Assembly: GCA_004431415.1 (NCBI GenBank)
Contig: QPMI01000278.1
Location: forward strand, 38,581 to 102,580
From: Cyanophora paradoxa
Taxonomy: Eukaryota > Glaucocystophyceae > Cyanophorales > Cyanophoraceae
Direction of reading: 5' to 3'
DNA length: 64,000 nucleotides
How positions within the stretch are numbered: position 1 is the stretch's first letter; each line of letters opens with the position of its first letter. Below are positions 9,161 to 19,600 of this stretch, one piece after another. Position numbers and translations under genes: made by a program. The notes under the pieces were generated by a model. The model searched no databases. It was not told where the DNA came from and saw only the letters and a program-made list of their open reading frames with translations.

Positions 9161-11099
9161 ATGTCAGCGCGCCTGCAATGCTGGTGGGTCCGGCTCTGCG
9201 GTCGCTTGGCCCGCCTCCGCGCCTCGGAGGGTCCCGATCTGAGGCCGTGTTATCGCCACAGCACGGCAATGCCGGATACTCTGTCATCCAACCGGGGATG
9301 GCGGGGCCGCCGGGGTGAGCCGCGGGATTCGAGACCCAGCGCCGCGTCTTCGAACGCGGTATCCGACCCGCCCGGCAGGTTCGACGCCGCGCAGGCGAAG
9401 TCGCTGTACATCGGCAACCTCTACCCCAATGTCAGCGAGGCTCTGCTCTATGACCTTTGCGCGACCTTCGGATCAGTTGAGAATGTCAAGCCGATAAAAG
9501 ACAAAGCGGTTTGCACGCCCGCTGCGCTAAGAAGGCGGCGATGGAGATGCAGCGTCGCTGACGTGCGCCGCGCCGCGCGAGGAAGACCGGCAACAGTTCC
9601 GGCTACGGGTTCGTGGACTTCTACGATAATACCACAGCGGGGCTCGCCTTGCAGGCGCTGAACGGGCGATACGTCTACGGATATGTGCGTTCTGCAGTTT
9701 CGCGTCGCGCCGGCCGCCTCCCGCCCGCGTTATGACCGCCGCGGGTCGCAGGACCTGAAAGTGAACTGGGCCTTCGCCGGCGGGCAGCGGGAGGACACCT
9801 CGGGTGCGTCGCCGGCCTCCCACTCGCTCCGCGGCGGGGAAGGAACGGGCGGGGGCGGGGCAGGCCACTTCCACATCTTCGTGGGGGATCTGAGCTCGGA
9901 CGTGGACGACCGGGCGCTCTTCGGCTCCTTCCAGCAGTTCGGCTCCATATCGTGCGCGCCCCGCCGCCTCTCTCCGCCTGCGCGGGGCCGCCCGCTCTGA
10001 GGCGCGGGGCCGGCGGCACAGAGACACGCGGGTGATGTGGGACCAGGCGACGGGCCGCTCCCGGGGCTACGGCTTCGTCGCCTTCCGGCTGAAGGAGGTG
10101 CCTCGTACCCCGGCGACGACCGCGGGGCGCGGCGGCGCTGAGGCGCCCGGCAGGACGCGGAGCGGGCGATCGAGAAGATGAACGGGGAGTGGGTGGGGAC
10201 GCGGCGCATCCGCGTGAACTGGGGCAACAACAAAGCGGGGGACGGGCGGCAGACGGGGGACACGCAGGACTACGCGAGCGTGGTGGCGGCGGCGCCGTCG
10301 ACGAACGCCACGGTGTACGTGGGGAATCTGCCCCCCGAGGTCTCCGAGCAGAACATCCGCTCCGTCTTCTCCGGCGCGCCCGCTCGCACGCCTGCCCGCC
10401 GCGAGACGTTTTTGCGGGGCGGGGGGTGACGGTGCGCGGCGGGGCGGGGCGCAGAGAACGGGTTCAACGACATCCAGGACATCCGCATCCAGGCCGACAA
10501 GGGCTTCGCATTCGTCAAGGCCCGCCCCGCCCCCGGCCCCAGCCCCGCGCTCCTTTTCCTTCCTTTCTCTCCTCTCTGAGGGGCGCGGCAGATGGGGGAC
10601 CACGAGCGCGCCGCCCGCGCCATCGTCGCCATCCACGGCCGCACCATCGCCGGCCGCTCCGCCCGCGTCCGCCCCGCCCCGCTCCGCACCGCCTTGCCCT
10701 GCCCCCCGGCCGCTTAGTCTCTCGCCCGGCGGCGCAGTGCTCGTGGGGCAAGGAGAAGCTCGGGCCGGCGACCTTCCCCAGCGGCCCGCCGCCGCCGGGC
10801 GCCTACACAACCACCGTCGCATCCCCCGGCGTGGCCTCGTACCCCTCGGGGGGCTACTCGGTGCCGCCGGGGGCGTACGACGCGCAGGCGGCGGGGGCGT
10901 ACGACCCGCAGACGGCCGCCGCCTACGCCGCGTACTACGCGCAGGTGCGCCCCGGCCCGCCCCGCCCGCCCCCGGCGCCCCCGCTGAGCCGCGCGTGCAG
11001 TACTACCCCCAGTACGCGCAGTACGCCGCCTACTACGCGGCGGCCGGTGCGGGGGACCCCGCGCAGAGCCAGGGCCCGCCGCCGCCCCCGAGCAAGTAG
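9161..11099 (+). CDS. Three-RRM RNA-binding protein (TIA-1/PUB1/RBP45-like)
   Basis: Three RNA-recognition motifs are split across short introns. RRM1 (from about 9394): RNP2 LYIGNL, RNP1 [11 protein letters not shown]2 (from about 9865): RNP2 IFVGDL, RNP1 [11 protein letters not shown]3 (from about 10312): RNP2 VYVGNL, RNP1 KGFAFV. The C-terminus is Tyr/Ala/Gly/Gln-rich ([16 protein letters not shown], then repeated [16 protein letters not shown]) and stops at TAG 11097-11099. This matches nuclear/cytoplasmic mRNA-binding proteins of the TIA-1/Nam8/RBP45 group. Introns have GT or GC donors and end in GCAG or CGGCAG after CTGAG/TGAC. Two in-frame ATGs (9161, 9269) are possible starts; the N-terminus before RRM1 is not conserved enough to decide. 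Role inferred: splicing or mRNA stability. Confidence 0.8.
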
Positions 11100-11770
11100 C
11101 CCCCGCGGCCCGTGCCACGCCCTCCACTTCCCGAGGCCCCCGCCCCCGCACCCTCCCCAGCTCCGCCTTTCGGCGCCCGCCCGAGCCTCTCTCCCCCGGC
11201 TCCCTTCCCCAGGGCCCGACCTGCCAAAGACCTCCTATGCCCTCCCCGCCGCGCACCCTCCGCCTCCGCATCTCCACCGCGCCCGCCCCGGCCCTGCCGT
11301 CGCCGTGGCACCACCCCGCCCCTCCGCCCTACGGGCCTCACGCCCCGTCTTCCAGCCCTTGAGAGACAGCATCCGACATCGATTGTCACAAAGCCATCAT
11401 ATTAACTTGCAGTGCGATGTTCCGAAGTTCCATGTATTCATCAACCCACTACCGTGCATTCAGCCCGCCGGCGCCATGCATCCCATGCTCTCAGTTCCAG
11501 TGCACGGGGTCCACCTGGCTTGGCATCACTGAGTCATCAGGACTCAGTGACTCCGAGGGGGGATGAAGCCGAGGTCGGGGGTACATTGGAGCCTCGGAGG
11601 CATTACCAGCGATCAACTTCCATAGCATGCGCACACATATCTTCTGAAGTTCTCAGAGCAAGGACTAGCCTCGTGCGTCGTGTCTGCACACTGGCACCAC
11701 GATAGCGCTCTCGTTCACTACTTTGGTCCTCTGCATCATTGCATGCTCTGCAAATGGATCCTCTGGGCGT

Positions 11771-11862
11771 CTTCCAAAATCTGGCTTCCGAAGTTCAGCC
11801 AGTGCCGACGCTAGCGCTGTGGTATTGGCAGAAACGTGAAGGAAACGATGGTCCAGACTATG
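11771..11862 (+). repeat. Dispersed repeat, copy A
   Basis: Shares CTTCCAAAATCT, AGTGCCG and GGTATTGGCAGAAACGTGAA with copy B at 12501-12576 in the same order and orientation. Copy A carries about 16 extra bases in the middle. Confidence 0.75.
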
Positions 11863-12145
11863 ACTCAGTGAACGGAACAGGGGCACTGTGACACTGCTGT
11901 CGCAGCGGCCCTGCTGGAGGGGAAGGACCCGTGACCTCTAAGTTCTGAGCAGGAAAGGGCAGGTTTAGCTGTAGCCTAGTAGGTTACAATTACGTACTAC
12001 CGTAGTACGGTACACACAGTAGAATTTGAGCAGGCCTAGGCACGCAATGCTTCCTCTGATATCGATCATGAGACTTGGAAGCCTTGAAGGGGGGCGACAT
12101 GCTGAAGACGATATCGATGCTCTGCCCTATTCTATCCTATACGAT

Positions 12146-12195
12146 GGGGGGGGCGGGGGGGGGGGGGGGGGGAGGGGGAGGGAGGGGCCGGGAGG
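12146..12195 (+). repeat. G-rich tract, potential G-quadruplex
   Basis: About 50 bases of almost uninterrupted G with single C or A interruptions. It could fold into G-quadruplexes on the + strand, and is also a likely sequencing-error site. Confidence 0.7.
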
Positions 12196-12500
12196 AGGGC
12201 TCTTGTGGGCTGGGTGAAGCCTCTTGAAGAGAAAGGAAAGAAGAGAGGGGTGGAAAAGGGTCTCGGAGGCCAATGAATTGAAGCTAGCTGTCTCGGCCCG
12301 AGTGCCCGCCGCTAGACCACCACCACCGCCGCCTGGAGCGCGAGGAAGCGTGCGATGAAGATACATCCGAGCTCTGCCCGGTCCGATTTCCGAAAGGCTT
12401 AGTCCCCGTAGGCTTATCTCTCGACTTGACACAGATGGACACCTTAGTTATATCTCTAGCCATTTGTCTCGGTGTGTGCGAATTCATTTATAAAGGGCCT

Positions 12501-12576
12501 CTTCCAAAATCTTGCTTCAGCCAGTGCCGCTGTGGTATTGGCAGAAACGTGAAGGAAACGATGGTCCAGAATATGA
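12501..12576 (+). repeat. Dispersed repeat, copy B
   Basis: The shorter copy of the repeat at 11771-11862. The match ends just after GAAACGATGGTCCAGA. Confidence 0.75.
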
Positions 12577-12960
12577 GACAAAGTAAAAATACTGTCAGCA
12601 CCTAAAACGAGAATATCTATCTCACGAGATGCGAAGTCCACGTGACAAGCGAATGACGGCGGGGGTCGCAAGGGCTACCCCCAAACCACGGAGGTATTTG
12701 TTGTCCAAGAATTCGCCTGCAGTACAGAACAAACCTGACAAGTTGAGGAGAAATTCACCCCGAAGGTCGGCGTTTGACTGCCATGAAGCGCTTCAGTTTA
12801 TCGGGCAAGTCCATGATGAAGTCCACGGTTCTATCAAGAGCATTGTCGAACCACCCCCAACGTGCCTAAACATAGCAAGACAGCGCTGGTTGGATACTAG
12901 AAGGAGAGAAAAAGAACAGGCTGGGGAGGGTGGCAAGCACCTGTTCAAGTTTGACGCCTT

Positions 12961-13044
12961 GCTTCACGCCTTGCTTCACGCCTTGCTTCACGCCTTGCTT
13001 CACGCCTTGCTTCACGCCTTGCTTCACGCCTTGCTTCACGCCTT
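12961..13044 (+). repeat. 12-base tandem repeat, seven perfect units
   Basis: The unit GCTTCACGCCTT is repeated seven times without a mismatch, with partial units on both sides. The unit is a multiple of 3, so both strands stay open (LLHA-type on +, GVKQ-type on -). No surrounding protein-like sequence supports translation. Confidence 0.9.
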
Positions 13045-13056
13045 GCTCCATACCTT

Positions 13057-13944
13057 GCTTGAAGAGAGCGGCCTCGCGGGGCGTGCGGGGCTGCAGGCTC
13101 TCGGTTTTCCCTTCGTCCTAGTAACTGTGTTAATGCGAGCGCGCACTGGCGCGCAATGCAAGGACAGCTGGAAGCGCCGCGGACGACGCGGACCTGGTGC
13201 TGTGCATTTTCAGCTGGCTTGCCAGATGAGTTGCGGGCCGTGACTCTGCGAGGCTGCAGAAGATCTTACGCTTAATTAACCGTATCCTCGATCTCCCAGG
13301 GAAGGCTCGCAAGCGCACAGATACCTGCTGCAGTCTGCTGGCGCGCTGCTTGACCGGAGGGCTGTCGCCGTGGAACCACTGCTGACCTGTGATTCAAATA
13401 TCCCGCATTGGCGCACGCGGGTGAACGTGCCAAACTTCCATGCGCCGCCGGCGGTTCCAGGCACCTTCACCACCTCCGCGAAGCAGAGGAGGGCGCGGAA
13501 CTTTCTCCATGAAGAAAACTTCTGATTGCAGACATTTAACAACTAAATCGAAGCGTTTAAAGCGCTGGTCCCGCTGGAAGCTCACACCTGCGGGTCCATC
13601 GAATATCCGATTGCAAGGAGGCGGCGAATACGAAAAACCGCGGGCGACGTCCATGTGATTATATCTGCGCGCTTCCATGTGCTTCTGCAGAAGGCTTGCC
13701 TCTGACAACCGGAACGCACCGTCTACGGAGATGCAAGGACAGCCCGAGCGCCCTGAAAGAAGAACACGCTAGATGGAATGTCTCGGCGCTCAAGGCGCTT
13801 TTGGTTGAGGAAGCTGCGCTCAACTACGCTCAGCAGCACCGCCGGACTCCGAATGCCGACTCGGTCGGTACCCCCCGGGGGCAGAGCAGTGAGAGCACTG
13901 AGAGCAGTGGGCCCAGGGCCCAGACTTCGCTCAAGTTCGCTGAG
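13057..13944. other. Intergenic region without a supported gene
   Basis: Short frames only, on both strands, none with recognisable motifs or typical codon use. It presumably includes the promoter of the cystatin-like gene. Confidence 0.5.
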
Positions 13945-14486
13945 ATGAGGAGACCGGCGCTGGCGTTCGCGCTGTTGATAGTAGCGGTAGCGCTGGTGTA
14001 CAGGGCGGAAGCGGCGGTGCAGCGGACTCCGGCAAGCCCGGAGGCGAAGGAAGTCGTCGAGGCGCGAGAGTTCGCGGTGCGTCCGACGTCCCAGCCGCGT
14101 GAGATCGACGTGCGGGGCGTCTGCTGGGTCTCTGATGGCTCGCGGCGTTGCGCAGCTGGCGGAGATCCGCAAGCTTTGCGCCTATTGCAGCGAGGCGTGG
14201 GACCAGTCGTACAGGAACCTCGCCATCACGCAGATCCACTCTGTAGAGACTGCGCCATCGGCGTTCCGCGACGGGCAGAACTACTTCTTCAAGCTGGACC
14301 TCGAGACGAAAGAGCCTGGGACGTACAAGGGGACGCACAGCGTGATCGTCTTCTCGAAGGAGGACGGCGGCTACAAGGGCATCAGCATCGACGAGTTCCC
14401 CCAGATCAACTACGAGGAGGTGCCCGCGGCGCGCCTGTGCTCTCCTCCCGCTGCTCACTGCGCCCGCGCAGGTTTACCCACTATGA
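13945..14486 (+). CDS. Small secreted cystatin-like domain protein
   Basis: Exons 13945-14076, 14156-14419 and 14472-14486 join in phase 0 through introns of 79 and 52 bases and give about 136 residues. The start MRRPALAFALLIVAVALVYR is a clear signal peptide ending near AEA. The mature part has a helix (LAEIRKLCAYCSEAWDQSY) followed by strands with QNYFFKLDLE and THSVIVFSKED. That order of helix, NYF-type strand and later strand resembles the cystatin fold. No QVVAG-type loop is seen at the usual place, so protease inhibition is uncertain. Two Cys sit in the helix. The protein would enter the secretory pathway. Fold assignment is by motif spacing only. Confidence 0.6.
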
Positions 14487-14799
14487 TCCTGCTTTGCTTG
14501 TGGGTGCTTCTGTGTACATAGTGTATCGTTCCGCTCTTTCGGTGTCCTGCGGGCGAGCATGGCTCAAGAGCAGGGCGGGTAGGCCAAGTGGTTCCGGTGC
14601 ACATCATGGCATCTGCGCCGCGGCCGGCACCGGTACCGGCCTCTGCAGTCGCTCATTCGCTTGCACGGCTATTCGAGCTGCCGGTGTCGTGCCAGTTTGG
14701 CTTGAACTCGAGGAACGAGCGCAGATTGAGCGATGCTCCCGCAGCCGGTCGTGCCGCCTTCCGTGTGCGCCCCAACACATCATGGCACGAGAGGCGCCG

Positions 14800-15179
14800 G
14801 CTATGCATATATCTATGGGTGGATAAACCTTGGTGAAACGAGCTAAAGGGGTGGGTGCCCCTGGGGGGAGGGGGCGGGGGGGCCGTCCTCAGCCGGAGGA
14901 CTCGTCCATCTTGCCCTCCTCCTTCTCCTCCTTTTCCTCCTTGCCTTCCCCTCGTCCGGGTTGTAGCGCTCCGACGTCTTCACGCCCGGCGCCTGCGCGG
15001 CCGCCGTTCAGAGAAAAAGAGGGGCAGGCGCGGGGCGAGGGTGGCCGGGGGCGCGCCGAGGGCCGCGGCGTCATCTCCTTGCCCTCATCGTCGCTCTCCT
15101 CGTCCTTCTTCTCCTCGCCCTCGCCCTGCGCCGCCGGCCGTCAGCCGCCGCCGCGGGGGGCGGGCGCGGGCGCCGCGCC
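14800..15179 (-). pseudogene. Duplicated and frameshifted 3' end of the pinin gene
   Basis: Almost base-for-base copy of 33955-34314: the last coding exon, last two introns and the 3' flank of pinin. Relative to the parent, the last exon lost one A (GGCAAGG here, GGCAAAGG in the parent), which destroys the KEEKEEKEE..MDESSG ending in the frame set by the conserved acceptor. The match stops abruptly at 15179/34314, at the 5' end of an intron, and fades leftward near 14768-14800. Confidence 0.75.
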
Positions 15180-15443
15180 CCTGCGGCGATGTCCTCCTTA
15201 GAAAGCTGCGGACCGCGCGGCCGAAGAAGGATGTAGTGAGAGGACTCGGTCAGCGGTCGGGCGGCGACTCGGCGCTCGGGCGCGGCGCGTCCGCGGGAGA
15301 GGCCCGCCCGCAACGAGATCGACCGGAGAGATGTTGTAGAGCGCTCCGCGTGCGCGCTGCCGCCGGGCGCTCTCGAAGGTGCAAGGAATCCGCACGCCGC
15401 CGGCCGGCCAGCGCGGAGCCGAGTCAGAACGAGCCCTAAGCAT
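15180..15443 (-). CDS. Possible small spliced ORF upstream of the pinin fragment, unrecognised
   Basis: ATG at 15443 opens a frame ending ALYNISPVDL. A plausible intron follows (CTGACC branch, GTCCGCAG acceptor) and then LSKEDIAAG, which abuts the 5' end of the copied pinin intron. If spliced it would be a fusion of an unknown exon to the duplicated pinin tail. There is no recognised domain; GC-rich sequence opens frames easily, so this is weak. Confidence 0.2.
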
Positions 15444-16600
15444 GCGCGACCCTTTCAACTTCCTTTTCTGCGCGAGGAACGACGCGCGGCGCCGCACCTG
15501 GGCGCCCGGCTGTCGCTTGTCCGAGGTGCGCCGACGCAGGAGGAGCCCAAGACGCTGAATCCGATGGTTGTGAGCTATCCACGTCGGAAAAGGTCGCCGG
15601 TGCAAGTTTGGTTGAGGACTCCGGCGTCCGCTCGGCTGCTGCTGGCCGCTCGGACGTGCGGACCGCAAACCTGCATGTTGGGACGGCCGAAACGCTCCCT
15701 GTGGTAGCGATCGGCGATAGTCAGCGGCTATCGGCCTGCGATCGGCGATCGGCGATAGTCAGCGGCACTGTTGATTATGCGCATCACGAGCGCACCGAGA
15801 GTATCTCCGCTCCTTACGGAGGTCGGCTGAGCAACTGTGCCTGCGAGCAGACGGGCCCAGGCCGGCCGCGTGGCGCGTCCAGCATGCTGAGCGACTGTGT
15901 GCCTGCGAGCAGAGATCTCCGGGAGCAGACGGGCCTGCGAGCAGCTGTGCCGGCCGCATCGGTCGCCGGGGAGCTAGCTAGCGCGTCCAGCTACCCCCCT
16001 GGTGCTTCTCATACGTATACGTGTTCTGTGCTCTCCCGGTCATCCGCCCGAATCGCATGGGCCAGGCTCATCCGTATATACGTACCCCGATCTTCTTGTG
16101 ATGATGCGGTCATCGGGTCGCTCCGATTCAGCAGGCTGGGAGCGGCGTACGCGTACTATATAGCTACGGCGATCGGCCTGGCGGGGTTCATCATGATCAG
16201 GCTGCAGCGCTAGTTATAGCCGATCATCGCAATCCGGAGGGCCGCGCACTGCAGCCGCGGCCGCACTTCAGAGGCCCAGTCTCTCGCGGACTACTAGGCC
16301 GAGTCGAATCAGCTGTCGGACGGTCTCTTGCGAATCAGCTACAGTCGGTGATCAGCTGCAGCCGAGTCGAACCAGCTGTCGATCAGCCGAGTCGAACCAG
16401 CTGTCGATCAGCCGATCGCGAGTCAAGCAGCTGTCGCGCGATCGATCAGCCGAGCCGAACCAGCTGTAGCTGTCGGACGGTCTCGAGCTCTCGCAAATTC
16501 TTCAGCCTAGGCCTACTGGTACCGGTACCGGCCGCGGGCCTGCAGCTGGCCCTAGGCCTGCAGCTGGCAGCTGTGCTGTAACGCGGCGATCGCGACATAA
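15444..16600. other. Intergenic region upstream of the NACHT-WD40 gene, repeat-rich
   Basis: There is no supported gene. GATCGGCGATAGTCAGCGG occurs twice near 15707-15765, variants of CTGCGAGCAGA recur at 15840-15950, and the CAGCCGAGTCGAACCAGCTG array follows. The promoter of the downstream gene should lie here. Confidence 0.6.
16290..16480. repeat. Degenerate repeat array, CAGCCGAGTCGAACCAGCTG type
   Basis: At least five imperfect copies of a 20-26 base unit (GCCGAGTCGAACCAGCTGTCGATCA and variants). An 18-base piece of the unit recurs inside the first coding exon of the next gene near 16785-16803. Confidence 0.75.
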
Positions 16601-19600
16601 ATGGGCTCCGGCGCCAGCAAAAGCAAATCCGCGGCCGCCGAGGAGCTCGAGCTTCCGGTCGGTCACGAGACAGCGGCAGCTTCAGCTGCATGCGCAGCCG
16701 AAGATGCTGCGCCTGGCTCGGCGCCTGCAGCAATCGCAAGCGTTCGCGCATCCGATCCTCGATCGGATAGCGACAGTACGTATACAGCCGAGTCGAACCA
16801 GCAACGCGTACGCGTACGGCTCTACGGCATATGCGGGCCGGACGAGCTGCGAGGAATCGACCGGGTGGAAAAGGTGCAATCCGTGGCGCAGCTTGCGTGC
16901 CTGCTTCGGTCGGAGCGCGAGCGCGAGCAAATCAAAGGCGCGGGCAAGGACCCAGTCCCGGAGATGCTGCCGGCGGTCGCCGAGATGGAGCGCAGAGAGA
17001 AGCCTGTAGTAGGAGGGCTGAAGAAAATCTGCGAGGCTGGTGTGTGTGCGCGCGCAGCGCGCGGCGGCGTGACTGACCGCTTCCCTCGCGCGGCGCGCGA
17101 TGTCGACAGTGGTGAACGCCTTCTCTAACGAGCAGACACTGTGCGATGAGGGCGAGCTGACGGAGGTCGGCGCGCTGGTCCTCACGGGCGACCCTGACCT
17201 CTGCCGCATGGTCCGCATCCCCGGCCCGCGCCGCGCGCCCCGCCGCCGGCGCGCCGACGCGCGCGCGCTGCCTCAGCTCGTGGATGCGATCGTCAGACGG
17301 GCGGAAAGGGCGCACCTGAAGGACCGGGCAGCACTCTCCGTGCTGGCGGCCCTCGTGGGGCACCTCCCCCCGGCCACCCTCTTTCCCGAAGACTGGAATA
17401 GACTCCTCGCCTTCAGCGCAAAGCAGGCGAGCGCGCCGCGCCGCGCCGCCGCGGGCGGGCGCGGGCGATGACGGCGGGCGCAGGTGACGGGATTGGACGC
17501 GAGCAGCGTCGACGCCCAAGTCTCCCTCGCGCTCACCGCCGCCGTCCTCGCCGCCGTCGAGTCCATCAAGGACCCCGACGCCTCCTCCGCCGGCCCCTCC
17601 GCCGGCCCCTCCGCCGGCCCCTCCGCCGCCCACTCCGGCGGCCCCTCCGGCGCTGCCGTCGCGTACGAGGCCCCCGCCGCGGCCGCTGCAGGTCGGCACG
17701 GGCGCCCCTCTCGCAGTGCCGCCCGACCCCCGACCCGCCTGAGCGCAGGGGATCGCGATCAGCTGCTGCTGGGCTCGAAGGATGCGACGTCGCTGAGAGA
17801 AAAGCTCGAGCATCTCGTGCAACAGACGCGGGAGAAGAAGCTTTGGCGGGCGGAGGCGGCGGCGGTGCTCGCCAGGCAGGCGCTCGTGGGCGTCGCTGAG
17901 CGAGGCGAGAGCTTGGGGGACTGGGTTCGCAGGGGCAAGGCCGCCGGTTCGAGCCCCGACTCGCCGGCCGCGCGCGCACCGCCAGGCCTGGCCACGGGGC
18001 CTCCGATGGCGCAGGGGACTTAGAGCTTGCCGCGCAGGGCGGATCCTGAAGAAGCTCTACTCGGTCGGGAAGGTCATCGCGGGGGGCATCTCCTCGATGG
18101 GCGCGACAACCGTCATCGACCTCCTCCTGTGGTTCAAGGTCCGCCGGCCGCGGGCTCGAGCTCCCGTCTGTGACAGCTTCGGCGTTGACGGCCGGGCAGG
18201 ATCTAGCGACTGAAGACGAGAAGGGGGGCGCCCTGGAGGCCGTACGAGAGCTGTGGAAAGACGTCCGCACCGTCGTCGGCAGGGATCCGCAGGGCGAAGC
18301 GCGGCAGGACTGGTCCGCCGCGGAGCTCGTGGGGACGTGCGGGGCGTACGCACGCGCTCACGCCAGGGGTGCAGGTACGGGCCGGCGCGGCTGCTGGGCC
18401 TGGTGGCGGCGAGCGGCCGGATCGCAGATCTGCAGGACCTGTTGACCAGCCGCGAGGGCGAGGACCGCAAGGCACGCCTCGACGCCTGCGCGACCTGCCG
18501 CCCTCTCGCCCTCGCCCTGGCGTCCGCCCTCGTCAACGTGCGTGCCCGTCCTGCACGCTCCTGGAGCAGCGCTAGCGCGGCACGGCTGCGGACGTCCGCG
18601 GGGGGGCGGGCAGGTCGCGGAGGGTCGAGACGACGAGCAGGCGGCGGCGGCGGTGGATCTGCTCAACCAGCTCGCGCTGCGGGCGGAGCAGCTCGGCGGT
18701 GCAGACGGAGTGGAGGTAGCGGCCGGGGCCCTTGCGCACGTGGCGAGGATGCAGGGCGGAGGAGGCGTGGTGCAGGAGGCGAGGGCGGCGCTGCAGAAGC
18801 TGGCGGAGCGCGTGGCGGCGATGCAGCTGCAGACGACGGCAGTCAACGTTGGCTGCCTCATGTCGTTCGCAAGGCAGTCGAAGGCGGCCGCGAAGCGCGC
18901 CGCGGGGGTGCTTAGCTGCGCTGGCGACGCCATGGCAGCGGTTGGCATCGACGGAGGAGCGCAAGTGGCAAAGTTTGGGGAGACCGTTCAATGCGCCCTG
19001 GACAACGAGCATGTGAAGAACGTGCTGGCGGCTGTCAACGCCATCCACGGGTCCGCACTGCAGCTGTCCAGAGGCTCGTCCTCTCGACCGCAGGTCCCAG
19101 AGCTGCCGCCCAACCTCCCTCGGGCTCTGCAACTCGTCGCGGCCCCGCGTGCACTGGCGGTCGCAGGTCGGGCCGTGGGGGGCGAGGAGCAGGGAGCTCG
19201 AGGGGGCGACGGGGACACGGCCACGGGGGCGCGAGCCGCGGCGAAGTTCAGGCTCAACACGTACCTTGCACGAGCGCTGAAGGAGTACGAGGACGCGGTG
19301 CGGCCCGCCGACGTCGCGATCGCCGCTGCGATGCATCGTCTCTGACGGGCGCTCGCGGCGTCGGCTCCGGAGCAGTTGGCCGCCTGGATGCGGTCCGCGT
19401 CGGCAAAGAGCGTTCACATCCACGGGCACGAGGACGACATCAACAAGGCCGAATGGATCATCAACAGCCTCTCCGACAATCTCTGGTGAGACGCCCGCCG
19501 CCGCCGCCGCTTCTTCACGATCACGAGCCATCGCAGCGGATCGACTCGGCACTCGCGTCTTCGCGGCTGCAATAGCAGCTGCATGGGGACGGTCTTTGTG

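Larger units (their letters stand above)
11100..12956. other. Intergenic region without a supported gene; repeats
   Basis: No open frame looks protein-like. It contains two copies of an about 90-base dispersed repeat (11771-11862, 12501-12576) and a G tract near 12146-12195. The GC content is lower than in the flanking genes. Confidence 0.6.

Noticed and set aside
12961-13044. CRISPR-like array
   Set aside because: The 12-base units are perfectly contiguous without spacers, and the genome is eukaryotic.
12629-13243. + strand ORF spanning the 12-base repeat
   Set aside because: It stays open mainly because of the repeat; the rest lacks motifs and has codon use unlike the genes here.
13276-13708. 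- strand ORFs upstream of the cystatin-like gene
   Set aside because: Short, AT-richer codons, no domain and no splice-supported extension.
19485-19489. TGA after NSLSDNL read as the end of a separate upstream gene
   Set aside because: The TGA lies in a strong GTGAGA donor. An intron 19486-19578 with a CAG acceptor joins in phase to the exon at 19579. This is still the least certain joint, so transcript evidence is needed.
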